From the NCBI GenBank assembly GCA_031180725.1, contig JAPSLO010000002.1, positions 496,001 through 560,000 of the forward strand: 64,000 nucleotides of DNA, given 5' to 3'. Origin of the DNA: Roseomonas sp. (lineage in GTDB: Bacteria; Pseudomonadota; Alphaproteobacteria; Acetobacterales; Acetobacteraceae). Every line of letters starts with the position of its first letter. Position 1 is the first letter of the stretch. Shown here one piece after another: positions 34,260 through 44,066 of this stretch. The notes beneath the pieces are model-generated. The model worked only from the letters and a program-made list of their open reading frames with translations. It made no database searches and was not told the DNA's origin. The position numbers were made by a program, and so were the translations under genes.

Positions 34260-36476
34260 TCAGAAGGTGATCCGGTAGCCGAGAGTGATGGTGCGGCCCA
34301 GCCCTTCCACCGGCAGGTTGCGGACCGCGGTGGCCGTGGGGTTCTGGTAGGCGGCATCGAACAGATTCTCCACCGCGAAATAGGCCTGGCCGCCGCCGAC
34401 GGGCGTCGCGGCGCTGAGGTTCATTGTGGCCCCCTGCGCGATCTTGTGGCGCGTGCCGCGGGTGTCGATGGTCTCGTTGCGGCCGCTGAAGGCCACGCCC
34501 TCCACACGCACCACCGTGCCGCCATCGAAGCTGTAGGTGCCGCTGAGCGCGCCGCGCCAGGGGCTGGGAATGCGGTTGTTGGGCAGGGCGGAATCCAGCT
34601 TGCCATCGCCGTTGGAATCGTAGCGCCCTTCGCGCCAGGTGAGCATGCCACCGAGGCGCAGCCGGGGGGTCAGCGCATAATCCGCGGTCGCTTCAACGCC
34701 GTAGATCAGCTCCTTTTGCTGGCTGATGCGGTTGGTGGTGGGGTCGAAGGTGACGCCCTCATCCGAGGTGCTGACATAGCCGACCAGGCCTGCATTCAGC
34801 TCGGCGCCACGGTGCCGCAGGCCGAGTTCGTAGGTGTCCACAAGCTGCGCCTCCGGCCCGATCATGGCGTAGGAGACGCTGGCGCCGGCAGGCAGGCAGT
34901 TGGGGCGCGTGACCGGGCAGGCATAGGCCGTGCTGAGCCCCGCGCGGCGCGTGAAGGAGCCGACATCGGGCAGCGAGAAGCCCTGGCTCCAGCCTCCATA
35001 GATCTCGTCCTCCGGCGTCAGCTGGATGGTCGCGCCGAGATTGTAGGTGACGGCATCGTAGCTGAAGTTGCCGCCGGTGACGGCAAGGGCCGGCAGCACG
35101 AAGCCGCTGGTGGCGCTGGTACCGAAGAAGGCGGTGGGCCGGGTGTAGTCGTCCACCTCCAGGTCGAAGCGCTCGTAGCGCAGGCCGCCGCGCAGGGTCA
35201 GCCTTTCCCCCAGGGGAAGCTGAAGCTGGCCGAAGCCGGCATAGTTGGTCTGGCGTAGCGGCGTGAACACATGCCGCCCGTCGATCAGCTCCTGCTGGGT
35301 GCGTTCACGCCCGATATCCCCGCCCCAGGTCAGCAGTAGCCCGTCCAGCAGGCCCGCAAGCGGCGTATCCACCGTTGCGTTCAGGCCGGTCCGCTGCGAG
35401 TGCAGCACGGTCTGGTTCGCGGGGGAGGTCGGCGCGGCCGGGTTCCCGGAATAGTACACCACGCTGTTCGCCGGATAGCTGTAGCGCGAATAGCTGAAGC
35501 GCTTGGTGATGTCATTGTGGAAGCCGACCAGGGAGAGCCGGCCCAGGGCGAAGTCGGTGTCGGTATAGCGCGCCGAGAAGGAGGCACTGCGCTCGCTGAC
35601 CGTGTTGCCCGTGTAGGCGGTGCTGAAGTCAGGGCTGGCACGCGGCGCGGTGTACAGGGTCAGCCAGCTCGGATCCTGCTCCAGCCCGATCAGGATGGCG
35701 CTCAGCTCGACACGGCGCGCGGCATCAATGTCGTAGCCGAGGCGGCCCGTGAGGTTGCCGAAGCGCGTGCGATCGCCACCGCCCTGGCCAAGCAGCGCGT
35801 CCGACGGCATTTCGCGCCCGGCGCCGTCATAGGTGACGTTGGTCTGGCGGCCCGTGGCGGTCAGGGCGAAATCGAAGCCGCCTTCGGTACGGCCGCTGGC
35901 TCCCAGCGAGAGCTGCGGCTGCAGCGAGCGGCCGGGATTGGCGGTGAAGGCCCGCAACGAGGTATCCACAGTGAAGCGCAGGCCCGGTTCCGTGCCGCGG
36001 CGGGTGATCAGGTTGATCGTGCCGCCCGTTGCGCCGGCGCCGTAGAGGCTGGACGCGCCGGCGACCGTCTCGACGCGCTCGATCGCGTTCAGGTCGATCA
36101 GCGCCAGGATGCGCGAGACATCGCGCAGCGGCGTGTTAAGCGGCACGCCATCCAGCAGCACCAGCACCTCGCGGCCGCGGAAGGTCTCGGAGGCGCCGGA
36201 TATGGTCTCGGTGGTCTGGGAGAAGCCCGGCACCAGGCGCGCGATGGCATTGGCGGCATTGTTGCCCAGGAAGAGCTGCCGCTCGATTTCCTCGCGCCCG
36301 ATCACCTGCACGGTCTGCGGCACCTGCTCGATGGGACGGGGTGCACGGGTGGCCGTCACCGTGACTTCGCCAAGCGCGGTGGCCGGTGGGGTCACATCGC
36401 TACCCTGGGCCAGGGCGGCCGGCGCGAGGAGGACGGACAGGGCAAGCGCAGCAGGCGTGGCGCATCGGCGAGACAT
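34260..36476 (-). CDS. TonB-dependent outer membrane receptor
   Basis: Signal peptide, TonB-box-like GEVTVTATRAPR, plug and beta-barrel, terminal LGYRITF. Confidence 0.95.
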   Translation of the reverse strand: MSRRCATPAALALSVLLAPAALAQGSDVTPPATALGEVTVTATRAPRPIEQVPQTVQVIGREEIERQLFLGNNAANAIARLVPGFSQTTETISGASETFRGREVLVLLDGVPLNTPLRDVSRILALIDLNAIERVETVAGASSLYGAGATGGTINLITRRGTEPGLRFTVDTSLRAFTANPGRSLQPQLSLGASGRTEGGFDFALTATGRQTNVTYDGAGREMPSDALLGQGGGDRTRFGNLTGRLGYDIDAARRVELSAILIGLEQDPSWLTLYTAPRASPDFSTAYTGNTVSERSASFSARYTDTDFALGRLSLVGFHNDITKRFSYSRYSYPANSVVYYSGNPAAPTSPANQTVLHSQRTGLNATVDTPLAGLLDGLLLTWGGDIGRERTQQELIDGRHVFTPLRQTNYAGFGQLQLPLGERLTLRGGLRYERFDLEVDDYTRPTAFFGTSATSGFVLPALAVTGGNFSYDAVTYNLGATIQLTPEDEIYGGWSQGFSLPDVGSFTRRAGLSTAYACPVTRPNCLPAGASVSYAMIGPEAQLVDTYELGLRHRGAELNAGLVGYVSTSDEGVTFDPTTNRISQQKELIYGVEATADYALTPRLRLGGMLTWREGRYDSNGDGKLDSALPNNRIPSPWRGALSGTYSFDGGTVVRVEGVAFSGRNETIDTRGTRHKIAQGATMNLSAATPVGGGQAYFAVENLFDAAYQNPTATAVRNLPVEGLGRTITLGYRITF

Positions 36477-36502
36477 CTGGACATTTTCCCGGTGGCAGTT
36501 AT

Positions 36503-36532
36503 TTGATAATGCGAATCAATCGCATTTATCAA
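36503..36532. promoter_or_regulatory. Fur-like iron box upstream of the TonB receptor
   Basis: TTGATAATGCGAATCAATCGCATTTATCAA near-palindrome 27 bp upstream of the start codon; AATGCGA/TCGCATT and TTGATA/TATCAA arms. Confidence 0.65.
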
Positions 36533-37000
36533 GGGTAGGAGCACCACGGCTGTTGCCGACCGCGAGGATGAGGAAAGCCCCTCTCGCCCGGAGCGCATGG
36601 ATGCGAACCGCGCCACCTCCGCGATGGCCGGAGCTGGCCGGCCCAGCCCTGCCCTCTGGCGTCACCTCTTCGAGCTGTCGGGCGGCCAGGCGGCTGCTGT
36701 TGGGGCCTGCGGGCAGTGAGCCGCGTCCCGGCGATGAAGGCATGGCTGGCGGTCAAGCTGCTCAAATGCAGTCTCGGCAGCATCCGACGGTCCCCGACAA
36801 TCACTGAGGAGATTGCGATACGCCGAACGGTGCTGCGCGCGTGCGCCAGGCCGCTGTCAGAGAAGGTCAGCGGAAGCCCGGAAGACGCCGAGGCCTGGAG
36901 CCGCAGGATGCGCGCGCATCCAGCCTTGACAGGCCGGAGACTGCTCCGCATCCGTCACCCCCGGGCGGGCGCGGTGCCCGTGCGGGAACCGGGACGCCTC

Positions 37001-37627
37001 ATGGAAGACCTCAGCGAAGTGCTCGCATTGGGCGATCCGGAGAACCCGCCGCCGGAACGCATGATGCAGATCCTTGTCGCGGCCTCGCGGCTCTTCGCCA
37101 CCAAGGGCTTCGATGGCACCTCGATGCGCGACATCGCGCAGGAATGCGGGATCTCCAAGGCGACGCTGTACCACTACTTCCCGGACAAGGATTCCATCAT
37201 CCGCCCGATGGTGATGGGCACCACCCGTTCCATCTACGCCCATGTCGCCGCGCATGACGATCCCGGCAGGCCGCCACTGGAGCGCCTGCGGACCTTCATG
37301 GTGGAGACGGCGGTCTTCTTCGAGCGCTTCCGCTGGGCCTGGATCGCCGGGTCGGCCATCTTCTGGAACGACCCCCAGGTGCGGCGGCGCAAGCAGCGGC
37401 TGGAATGGCGCGACCGCTACGAGGCGCTGCTGCGCGAGATCATCAGCGCCGGCATCGCGCGCGGCGACATCTGCCAGATGGATGTGGCCCTGGCCGGGCG
37501 GCTGGTGGTCAGCGCGCTGAACTGGCTGCCGCGCTGGTACAACCCCGCCGGCCCGATGAAGGCGCCGGACATCGTGGGCCAGTTCTACGACATGCTGGTC
37601 TCCGGCTTCGCGCCCCGGAAGGATTGA
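37001..37627 (+). CDS. TetR family transcriptional regulator
   Basis: ILVAASRLFATKGFDGTSMRDIAQECGISKATLYHYFPDKDSI; start at MEDLSEV chosen. Confidence 0.92.
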   Translation: MEDLSEVLALGDPENPPPERMMQILVAASRLFATKGFDGTSMRDIAQECGISKATLYHYFPDKDSIIRPMVMGTTRSIYAHVAAHDDPGRPPLERLRTFMVETAVFFERFRWAWIAGSAIFWNDPQVRRRKQRLEWRDRYEALLREIISAGIARGDICQMDVALAGRLVVSALNWLPRWYNPAGPMKAPDIVGQFYDMLVSGFAPRKD

Positions 37628-39709
37628 TCAGCCGCGCCAGGTCACCAGTGCATCCAGCGCGAAGGCGCCATCCTGTCGCACCAGGAAGGGGTTCACTTCG
37701 ATCGCCTCCAGCCGGTCCTGATGCGCGGCGGCGAAGGCCGAGAGCCGGCACAGCGCCTCCACCACCGCGGCCTTGTCGAGCGGGGGCGCGCCACGGAAGC
37801 CCTCCAGCAGCCGCGCCCCGCGCACCGAGGCCACCAGCCGTTCCGCCGCCGCCCGGGACAGCGGAGCGGAGGCAAAGGCGACATCGCCGAACAGTTCCAC
37901 CGAAACGCCGCCCAGCCCGAACATCACCATCGGGCCGAAGACCGGGTCGCGCTTCACGCCCAGGATCGTCTCCACCCCGCCGCGCAGCATCGGCGCAACC
38001 AGCACGCCTTGAAGCCGCGCATCAGGCCGGGCAGCGCGGGCGCGTGCCATCAACGTCTCAAATCCCTCGGCCGCGGCCAGCGGCCCGCTGATGCCGAGCA
38101 GCACGCCGCCGATCTCCGTCTTGTGCGGAATATCCGCCGACAGGATCTTCAGGACCACCTCGCCACCCAAGGCTGCAGCCGCATCGGCGGCCTCGGCAGC
38201 GGTGCGACAAACACGTTCAGGCGGCACCGGCAGGCCGGCCTGGCGCAGCAGCGCCTTCGCCGCCGCCTCATCATTCGCGTCCTTGACAAGAATGGGTTGT
38301 TCCGGAGCGACCTCCGGGCGCGGTTGCGGCGCCGCCTGCAGGGCGCGCAGCCCGGCCGCGCCGGCCAAGGCGCGCATCGCACGGCTCGGATCCTCGAAGA
38401 CCGGTACGCCGATCGCCTCCAGCGGCAGCCGGATCTCGTCCACATGCGTCATCACCGCGATGAGGAGGAGGTCCGGGAAGCGGCGGCGTAGTTCCGCCAT
38501 GCTTTCCTGCAGCGGCGGGAAGCGTTCCAGGTTGCGGCCGATATGCGCCAGGTAGAAGCAGAGTGCGCCAAGCTCGCCGCCTTCCACCATCGCCACGCCA
38601 GCGGGGCCGAACAGATGCAGCCGGCCGCCCACATTGGCCGTTGTATCCACCGGATTGCACCCGACGGCCGCCGGCAGTACCGCCCTGATCTGCGCCAAGG
38701 CCTCCTGCGGCAGCGGCGGCACCTGAAGCCCGCCCTGCACCGCCGCATCGGCCATCAGCACGCCGATGCCGCCGGAGACGCTGAGCACGCCAATCCGCTC
38801 CGAGGCCGGCTGCGGCCCGGTGGCGCAGACATAGGCGATGTCGATCATCTCTTCGATCGAGGCAGCGCGCCAGGCGCCGCATTCGCGCAGCACCACATCC
38901 ACCAGCCGGTCCTCGACGGCCAGCGAGCCGGTATGCGTGGCCGCCGCGGCGGCGCCGGCTTCCGTGCTGCCGACCTTCATCATGATCACCGGCTTGCCCA
39001 CGGCGGCGGCCTTCAGCAGCGCGCGGCGCAGGGCCTCGCCATCCCCGCAGCCTTCCAGGGAAGCGCAGATCACCTGCGTGCCCGGATCCTCCGCCAGGTA
39101 GTCGATCGCCGCCGCCACGTCGATGTCGGCTTCGTTGCCGGTCGCAATGGCGCGGCTGATGCCAAGGCCGCGGAAGCTGGCCACCGCATAGATGTGCGAG
39201 CCGAAAGCACCACTCTGCGAGGCCACGCCCACCTTGCCCGGCGGTGGCACCGCCGTGGCGAGCAGGCTGGAGAAGGTGCCGTAGAAGCTATCCGGCGGGC
39301 TGATGCTGCCCAGCGCATTCGGCCCGGTGATGCGCATGCCGGCGCCGCGCGCGATCGCCACCACGCGCTCCTGCAGAACGATCCCCTCCCCGCCTTCCTC
39401 GGCAAAGCCGGAGGAAAGGATCTGCACATTGCGCACGCCCCTGGCGGCGCAATCCTCCAGCGCGGCGGGCACGGCCGCAGCCGGCAGCACGATCAGGGCG
39501 CAATCCGGCACCTCCGGCAAGTCGCGCACCGAGGACCAGGCCGGCAGCCCCTGCACCGGGCGGCCGCTGACATTCACCGGATAGATGCGGCCCTTGAAGC
39601 CGAGTTCCTTGATGTGGAACAGCGTGCGCCCGCCCAGCTTCTCGGGGTCGCCCGAAGCGCCGACCACCGCGACGGAGCGCGGCCGGAACATCCTTTCCAG
39701 CGGGTGCAT
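37628..39709 (-). CDS. Acetate--CoA ligase (ADP-forming)-like acyl-CoA synthetase
   Basis: MHPLERMFRPRSVAVVGASGDPEKLGGRTLFHIKELGFKGRIYPVNV...; CoA-binding + ATP-grasp (AFFPVLKILSADIPHKTEIGGV-like region). Confidence 0.88.
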   Translation of the reverse strand: MHPLERMFRPRSVAVVGASGDPEKLGGRTLFHIKELGFKGRIYPVNVSGRPVQGLPAWSSVRDLPEVPDCALIVLPAAAVPAALEDCAARGVRNVQILSSGFAEEGGEGIVLQERVVAIARGAGMRITGPNALGSISPPDSFYGTFSSLLATAVPPPGKVGVASQSGAFGSHIYAVASFRGLGISRAIATGNEADIDVAAAIDYLAEDPGTQVICASLEGCGDGEALRRALLKAAAVGKPVIMMKVGSTEAGAAAAATHTGSLAVEDRLVDVVLRECGAWRAASIEEMIDIAYVCATGPQPASERIGVLSVSGGIGVLMADAAVQGGLQVPPLPQEALAQIRAVLPAAVGCNPVDTTANVGGRLHLFGPAGVAMVEGGELGALCFYLAHIGRNLERFPPLQESMAELRRRFPDLLLIAVMTHVDEIRLPLEAIGVPVFEDPSRAMRALAGAAGLRALQAAPQPRPEVAPEQPILVKDANDEAAAKALLRQAGLPVPPERVCRTAAEAADAAAALGGEVVLKILSADIPHKTEIGGVLLGISGPLAAAEGFETLMARARAARPDARLQGVLVAPMLRGGVETILGVKRDPVFGPMVMFGLGGVSVELFGDVAFASAPLSRAAAERLVASVRGARLLEGFRGAPPLDKAAVVEALCRLSAFAAAHQDRLEAIEVNPFLVRQDGAFALDALVTWRG

Positions 39710-40800
39710 CAATGCCTCTTCGCGGCCAGCAGGCGCCGCGCATGGAAGAAGCGGTCGCCATAGTCATACTCGGCCATGATCAGCCGGCGCGCCAGGCGCG
39801 TGGCCGGCAGGCCATCGGTCAGACCCATGCCGCCGTGGCACTGGATGGCGGCCTCGGCAATGCTGCGCCCGGCATGGCCCAGCCGGAGCTTGGCGAAGGC
39901 GACGCTGCGCCACGCATCGCGATCCGCCTGCTCCACCGCTTTCAGCGCGGCGCCAACCAGGCCGCGCAGCGTCTCGTACTCGACATACATCTCCGCCACG
40001 CGGTGGCGCAGCGCCTGATTCGTGCCCAGCGGCGCGCCGAACTGCACCCGCGTGGAGAGATGGGCAATGGTCTGCTCGATGAGCGCGCCGGCGGCCTCGG
40101 TCGCCTCGACGCAGGTCAGCACGGCGCCCAGGTCGCGCGCCTCCTCGGCGCGCCGCTCCACCTCCTCGCCGCGCGCCAAGACGGCGTCGGACGGGATGGG
40201 AACGGAGTCGAAGGACCAGTCCCCCGCCAAACGTCGGTCGATGCGCTGCGCCACCACGCAGCTGATGCCGCGGGTCGTGGAAGGCAGTAGCAGAAGCCGA
40301 TCATCCAGCACGATCAGCAGATGGGTCGGATCGGGCGGCATCTCCGCCCCGGCCACCTGGCCGGAAAGCCTGAGCGTGCCATTGTTCCCCGCCAGCCGGA
40401 GCGGTGGCGCATCCGGATCCGTGGCGGCGCCCGGCAGGATGGCGCAGATGCGCGCCGCGCCCGCGGCCGTTTCGGCCAGCAGCGGATGCCCCGGCACGGC
40501 GCCCAGCAGGTGCGGCACTACCGCACAGGCCGCGGCGAGGGGCAGCGGCAGCGCCGCCCGGCCCGCTCCGCCTGCCAATGCCGCAAGGTCCGAGAAGCTG
40601 CCGCCTGCGCCGCCGTCCTCCTCGGCCAGGATGGTGGCCGGCCAGCCCAACTCGACGACCTGTGCCCAGCACTGGGCCAGGAAAGCGGCCTCGGCCGCGG
40701 CGTCGGGACGTTGTGCCAGGCCGGCATCGGCCTCGGCTGCGATGCGGCTGGCCTGGTCGAAGGCATCGCCGGCGACGAGTGGCGTGGCGGTGAAGGGCAT
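39709..40800 (-). CDS. Acyl-CoA dehydrogenase family protein
   Basis: MPFTATPLVAGDAFDQ...; C-terminal RVQFGAPLGTNQALRHRVAEMYVEYETLRGLV...AAIQCHGGMGLTDGLPATRLARRL. Confidence 0.88.
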   Translation of the reverse strand: MPFTATPLVAGDAFDQASRIAAEADAGLAQRPDAAAEAAFLAQCWAQVVELGWPATILAEEDGGAGGSFSDLAALAGGAGRAALPLPLAAACAVVPHLLGAVPGHPLLAETAAGAARICAILPGAATDPDAPPLRLAGNNGTLRLSGQVAGAEMPPDPTHLLIVLDDRLLLLPSTTRGISCVVAQRIDRRLAGDWSFDSVPIPSDAVLARGEEVERRAEEARDLGAVLTCVEATEAAGALIEQTIAHLSTRVQFGAPLGTNQALRHRVAEMYVEYETLRGLVGAALKAVEQADRDAWRSVAFAKLRLGHAGRSIAEAAIQCHGGMGLTDGLPATRLARRLIMAEYDYGDRFFHARRLLAAKRH

Positions 40801-40805
40801 CCTGC

Positions 40806-41984
40806 TCAGAACCCGAAAAGCTGCCTGGCGATGACGTTCTTCTGCACCTCGCTGCTGCCGCCATAGATCGTGCGCACGCGGCCATAGAGGTAGTTCTGCA
40901 CCCATTCGATGCCGGGCGCCTCGGCATTCGGGCCGCCGGCATCCACGCGGCGGAAGCGCGGGGCCAGCCTTTCCCCCACCACATCCAGCGCCACATCCGA
41001 AACGCGCTGCATCGCATGGCTGGTGGACAGCTTCAGCACCGAGGGCAGCAGCCCGAGCGGACGGCCATCCATGACGGCGGCGATGGCTTCCTGGCCCAGT
41101 GCCTGGGCGCCGAGAAGCTCCGCCTCCGCAGCCAGAAGACGTTGGTCCAGCATCTCCCGCTTCAGCCGGTCCGCCTCGCCGTTCAGCTCGGCCGCCACCA
41201 GGTCGCGCGTGCGACCGAGGTTCTTCAGGATCGGCGCCACATTCGCGCCGCCCAGCCTCTCCCTGTCCAGCAGGAACTTGCCGTAGGTCCAGCCCTGCCC
41301 CTCCTCGCCCACGCGGTTGGCGACTGGCACGCGGACATTGTCCAGGAACACCTCGTTCACATGATGCCAGCCGTCGATGGTCGCGATCGGCCGGATGGTG
41401 ATGCCCGGCGTATCGAGCGGGATCAGCAGCAGCGAGATGCCCTGCTGCTTCTTCGCTTCCTTCGAGGTGCGGACAAGGGTGTACATCCAGTCCGCCTCAT
41501 GCGCGTGGGAGGTCCAGGTCTTCTGTCCCTCCACTACATACTCATCACCCTCCCGCCGCGCCGTGGTGCGCAGCGAGGCAAGGTCGGAGCCCGCCCCGGG
41601 TTCGGAATAGCCCTGGCACCACCAGACGGAGCCATCAAGGATGCCGGGCAGGAAGCGGCGCTTCTGTTCCTCGCTGCCGAAGGCGATGATCACCGGGCCG
41701 ATATGCCGCAGCCCGTGATGGTACTGCGGCGGGCAGTCGCATTCCGCCATCACCTCGTCGAAGATGTGGCGCTGCCGGTGGTCCCAGCCTGTGCCGCCAT
41801 ATTCCTTCGGCCAGCCCGGCGCGCCCCAGCCATGTTCGAAGAGGATGCGCTGCCAGGGCGCCCACACCTTTCGCGAAAGCTTGCGGGATTCGGCAACCAG
41901 CCGGCGGAATTCGGGCGGGCAGCGGGTCAGCGCGAATTCCGTCACCTCGCGCCGGAAGGCGTCGTAGTCGATAGCCTCGGCCAT
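40806..41984 (-). CDS. Acyl-CoA dehydrogenase family protein
   Basis: WCQGYSEPGAGSDLASLRTTARREGDEYVVEGQKTWTSHAHEADWMYTLVRT; C-terminal YLYGRVRTIYGGSSEVQKNVIARQLFGF. Confidence 0.95.
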   Translation of the reverse strand: MAEAIDYDAFRREVTEFALTRCPPEFRRLVAESRKLSRKVWAPWQRILFEHGWGAPGWPKEYGGTGWDHRQRHIFDEVMAECDCPPQYHHGLRHIGPVIIAFGSEEQKRRFLPGILDGSVWWCQGYSEPGAGSDLASLRTTARREGDEYVVEGQKTWTSHAHEADWMYTLVRTSKEAKKQQGISLLLIPLDTPGITIRPIATIDGWHHVNEVFLDNVRVPVANRVGEEGQGWTYGKFLLDRERLGGANVAPILKNLGRTRDLVAAELNGEADRLKREMLDQRLLAAEAELLGAQALGQEAIAAVMDGRPLGLLPSVLKLSTSHAMQRVSDVALDVVGERLAPRFRRVDAGGPNAEAPGIEWVQNYLYGRVRTIYGGSSEVQKNVIARQLFGF

Positions 41985-41990
41985 GGCGGC

Positions 41991-42761
41991 TCAGCGTCCC
42001 TTGAACACGGGCTTGCGCTTCTCGAGCTGCGCGGTCCGTGCTTCCACCGCGTCTTCGGTCTTCGCCAGCTCGTGGGTGAAGTTCTGCTCGAAGCGGTAGG
42101 CGTCCCGTGGGGGCATCAGCGCGACCATGTTGCAGCTCGTCTTCGCGTACTTGATGCCGAGCGGGCTCTTCTCTGCGATGCGCCTGGCCATGCTGAGCGC
42201 TGCCGGCAGCAGTTCCTCCTGCGACCAGACGCTGTCCAGCACGCCGAGCCGGTGCAGTTCCGCCGCGCCAATGCGGTCGCCCGTGAACATCAGCCGGCGC
42301 GTCCAGGACCGGCCGAGCAGCTCGTTCAGCATGGCCGCACCGCCGGCAAGGCCGACATCGATCTCCGGCATGCCGAAAACCGCATTCTCCGACGCCATCA
42401 TGATGTCGCAGGATGCCATCAGCCCGAAGCCCGCGCCCAGTGCTGCGCCGTTGACGGCCGCGATCACCGGCTTCGCGCATTCGCGGATGGCATTCCCCGT
42501 CTCCCGCGTCAGGCGGTTGTGGTGCCAGAAGGCGCCGGCCTGGCTGGGATCGGGGCGCTGCCGCAGATCGGCGCCGGCGCAGAAGACCTTGCCCTGCGCG
42601 GTCAGCACCAGGCAGCGGATGTCGTCGCGGTCCGTCGCCGCGTCGAAGATCGCGATCAGCCTTTCGCGCAACTCTGCATTGATGGCGTTCACGGGCGGCC
42701 GATTCAACGTGACCACCGCCACACGGTCCGCGACCTCCAGCTTCACAACATCCGAGGACAT
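41991..42761 (-). CDS. Enoyl-CoA hydratase/isomerase family protein
   Basis: VAVVTLNRPPVNAINAELRERLIAIFD...GKVFCAGADLRQ...AVNGAALGAGFGLMASCDIMMASENAVFGMPEIDVGLAGG. Confidence 0.95.
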   Translation of the reverse strand: MSSDVVKLEVADRVAVVTLNRPPVNAINAELRERLIAIFDAATDRDDIRCLVLTAQGKVFCAGADLRQRPDPSQAGAFWHHNRLTRETGNAIRECAKPVIAAVNGAALGAGFGLMASCDIMMASENAVFGMPEIDVGLAGGAAMLNELLGRSWTRRLMFTGDRIGAAELHRLGVLDSVWSQEELLPAALSMARRIAEKSPLGIKYAKTSCNMVALMPPRDAYRFEQNFTHELAKTEDAVEARTAQLEKRKPVFKGR

Positions 42762-42777
42762 TTCCGCCGCCCCTCTA

Positions 42778-42793
42778 CCGACCGTTCGGTCGG
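42778..42793. promoter_or_regulatory. TetR-type operator candidate upstream of enoyl-CoA hydratase
   Basis: CCGACCG TT CGGTCGG perfect 7+7 inverted repeat. Confidence 0.6.
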
Positions 42794-42851
42794 GAGCCTA
42801 GGCACCCGACGCCCTCCGCGCAAGCCGGTTCCATGCACCGGCCGGTCCGCG

Positions 42852-43877
42852 TCAGCCGGCCTGGATGCCGGCGCGCCGGATAACCTCGCCCCATTTGGCG
42901 GCCTCGGATCGCAGCAGTTCGCCCAGTTCCTCCGGCGTGCTGGACACGGGGCGGCTGGCGCCCGCGGCACGCAGCCGCTCGATGACCACGGGAGAGGCCA
43001 GGACCTTCACCAGCGCCTGGTTCAGCCGGTCGATGATCGGCCGCGGCGTGCCGGCGCGGACGCAGATGTAGTTCACCACCGTCACCTCGTAGCCGGGCAG
43101 CGTGGCCGCCACCGGTGGAAGTTCCGGCGTATCCGGCATGGGTTCCAGGCTCGTCACGGCGATGGGCCGCAGGCTTCCCGCCTGGATCAGCGGCAGCATC
43201 GGCCCGTAGCTGTCGATCGAGATGGAGACTCGCCCCGCCGCGACATCCTGCAGTGCCGGGCCGGTGCCGCGATAAGGCACGTGGTTCATCCGGATGCCGG
43301 CCTGCATGCATAGCAGCTCACCAGCCAGGTGGCTGCCCGCGCCGATGCCGGAGCTTGCATAGGTCAGTTGCCCGGGTCGTGCTTTCGCCAGCTCGATCAG
43401 CTCCGCCACGTTGCGCACGGGCATGTCGCGCCCCACCGCCATGCAGTAGGCGCCCTTGGTGAGCAGGCTGACCGGCGCGAAATCCTTGGCCGCGTCATAG
43501 GGCATGGAGGCCATGAGGAAGGGATTGGTGATCAGCGGCCCGGGCGTGCCGTAGAGCAGCGTGTAGCCATCCGCCGGCGCCTGGGCGACCGCCGCCGCGC
43601 CGATGGTGCCGCCGGCGCCGCCGCGGTTCTCGATGACGATGGTCTGGCCGAGTTCCTGGCCCAGCGGCTCGGCCACGATGCGGGCATTCAGATCGGCACC
43701 GCCGCCGGGCACGAAGGGGACGATCATGCGAAGCGGCCTGGCGGGCCAGGCCTGCGCCATGGCGCCGAAGGCGGGAAGCGCCAGGGACGCCGCGGCCCCG
43801 AGGAATGTCCGGCGGCCGGCGACGAGACCGCCGGCACGCCCATGGCTGCGCTTGAGCATGCTACCGAATCCTCCCAT
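42852..43877 (-). CDS. Bug family tripartite tricarboxylate transporter substrate-binding protein
   Basis: LAGRRTFLGAAASLALPAFGAMAQAWPARPLRMIVPFVPGGGADLNARIVAEPLGQELGQTIVIENRGGAGGTIGAAAVAQAPADGYTLLYG. Start could be 43859. Confidence 0.93.
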   Translation of the reverse strand: MGGFGSMLKRSHGRAGGLVAGRRTFLGAAASLALPAFGAMAQAWPARPLRMIVPFVPGGGADLNARIVAEPLGQELGQTIVIENRGGAGGTIGAAAVAQAPADGYTLLYGTPGPLITNPFLMASMPYDAAKDFAPVSLLTKGAYCMAVGRDMPVRNVAELIELAKARPGQLTYASSGIGAGSHLAGELLCMQAGIRMNHVPYRGTGPALQDVAAGRVSISIDSYGPMLPLIQAGSLRPIAVTSLEPMPDTPELPPVAATLPGYEVTVVNYICVRAGTPRPIIDRLNQALVKVLASPVVIERLRAAGASRPVSSTPEELGELLRSEAAKWGEVIRRAGIQAG

Positions 43878-43896
43878 GCGGCCGTCACCGCGGCCT

Positions 43897-43914
43897 GCCG
43901 ACCGATCGGTCGGC
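43897..43914. promoter_or_regulatory. TetR-type operator candidate upstream of Bug receptor
   Basis: GCCGACCGATCGGTCGGC perfect 18-bp palindrome. Confidence 0.65.
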
Positions 43915-43990
43915 TTGTGGCGGAAAGTAAGGCCGGGATCGGGCAGGGCGCAATGGGCTTGCACCGGACAGGGGCGCCCTCTAGCGTCCT

Positions 43991-44008
43991 CGACCGAACG
44001 ATCGGTCG
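43991..44008. promoter_or_regulatory. TetR-type operator candidate upstream of ABC substrate-binding protein
   Basis: CGACCGAACGATCGGTCG; shares RCCGAMCGWTCGGT with the two other sites. Confidence 0.6.
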
Positions 44009-44066
44009 AAGCCGCGGCGCTGCCTTCCGGGGACGGCGCCGAAGGCGCGCCGGGGAGGAGAGGTCC

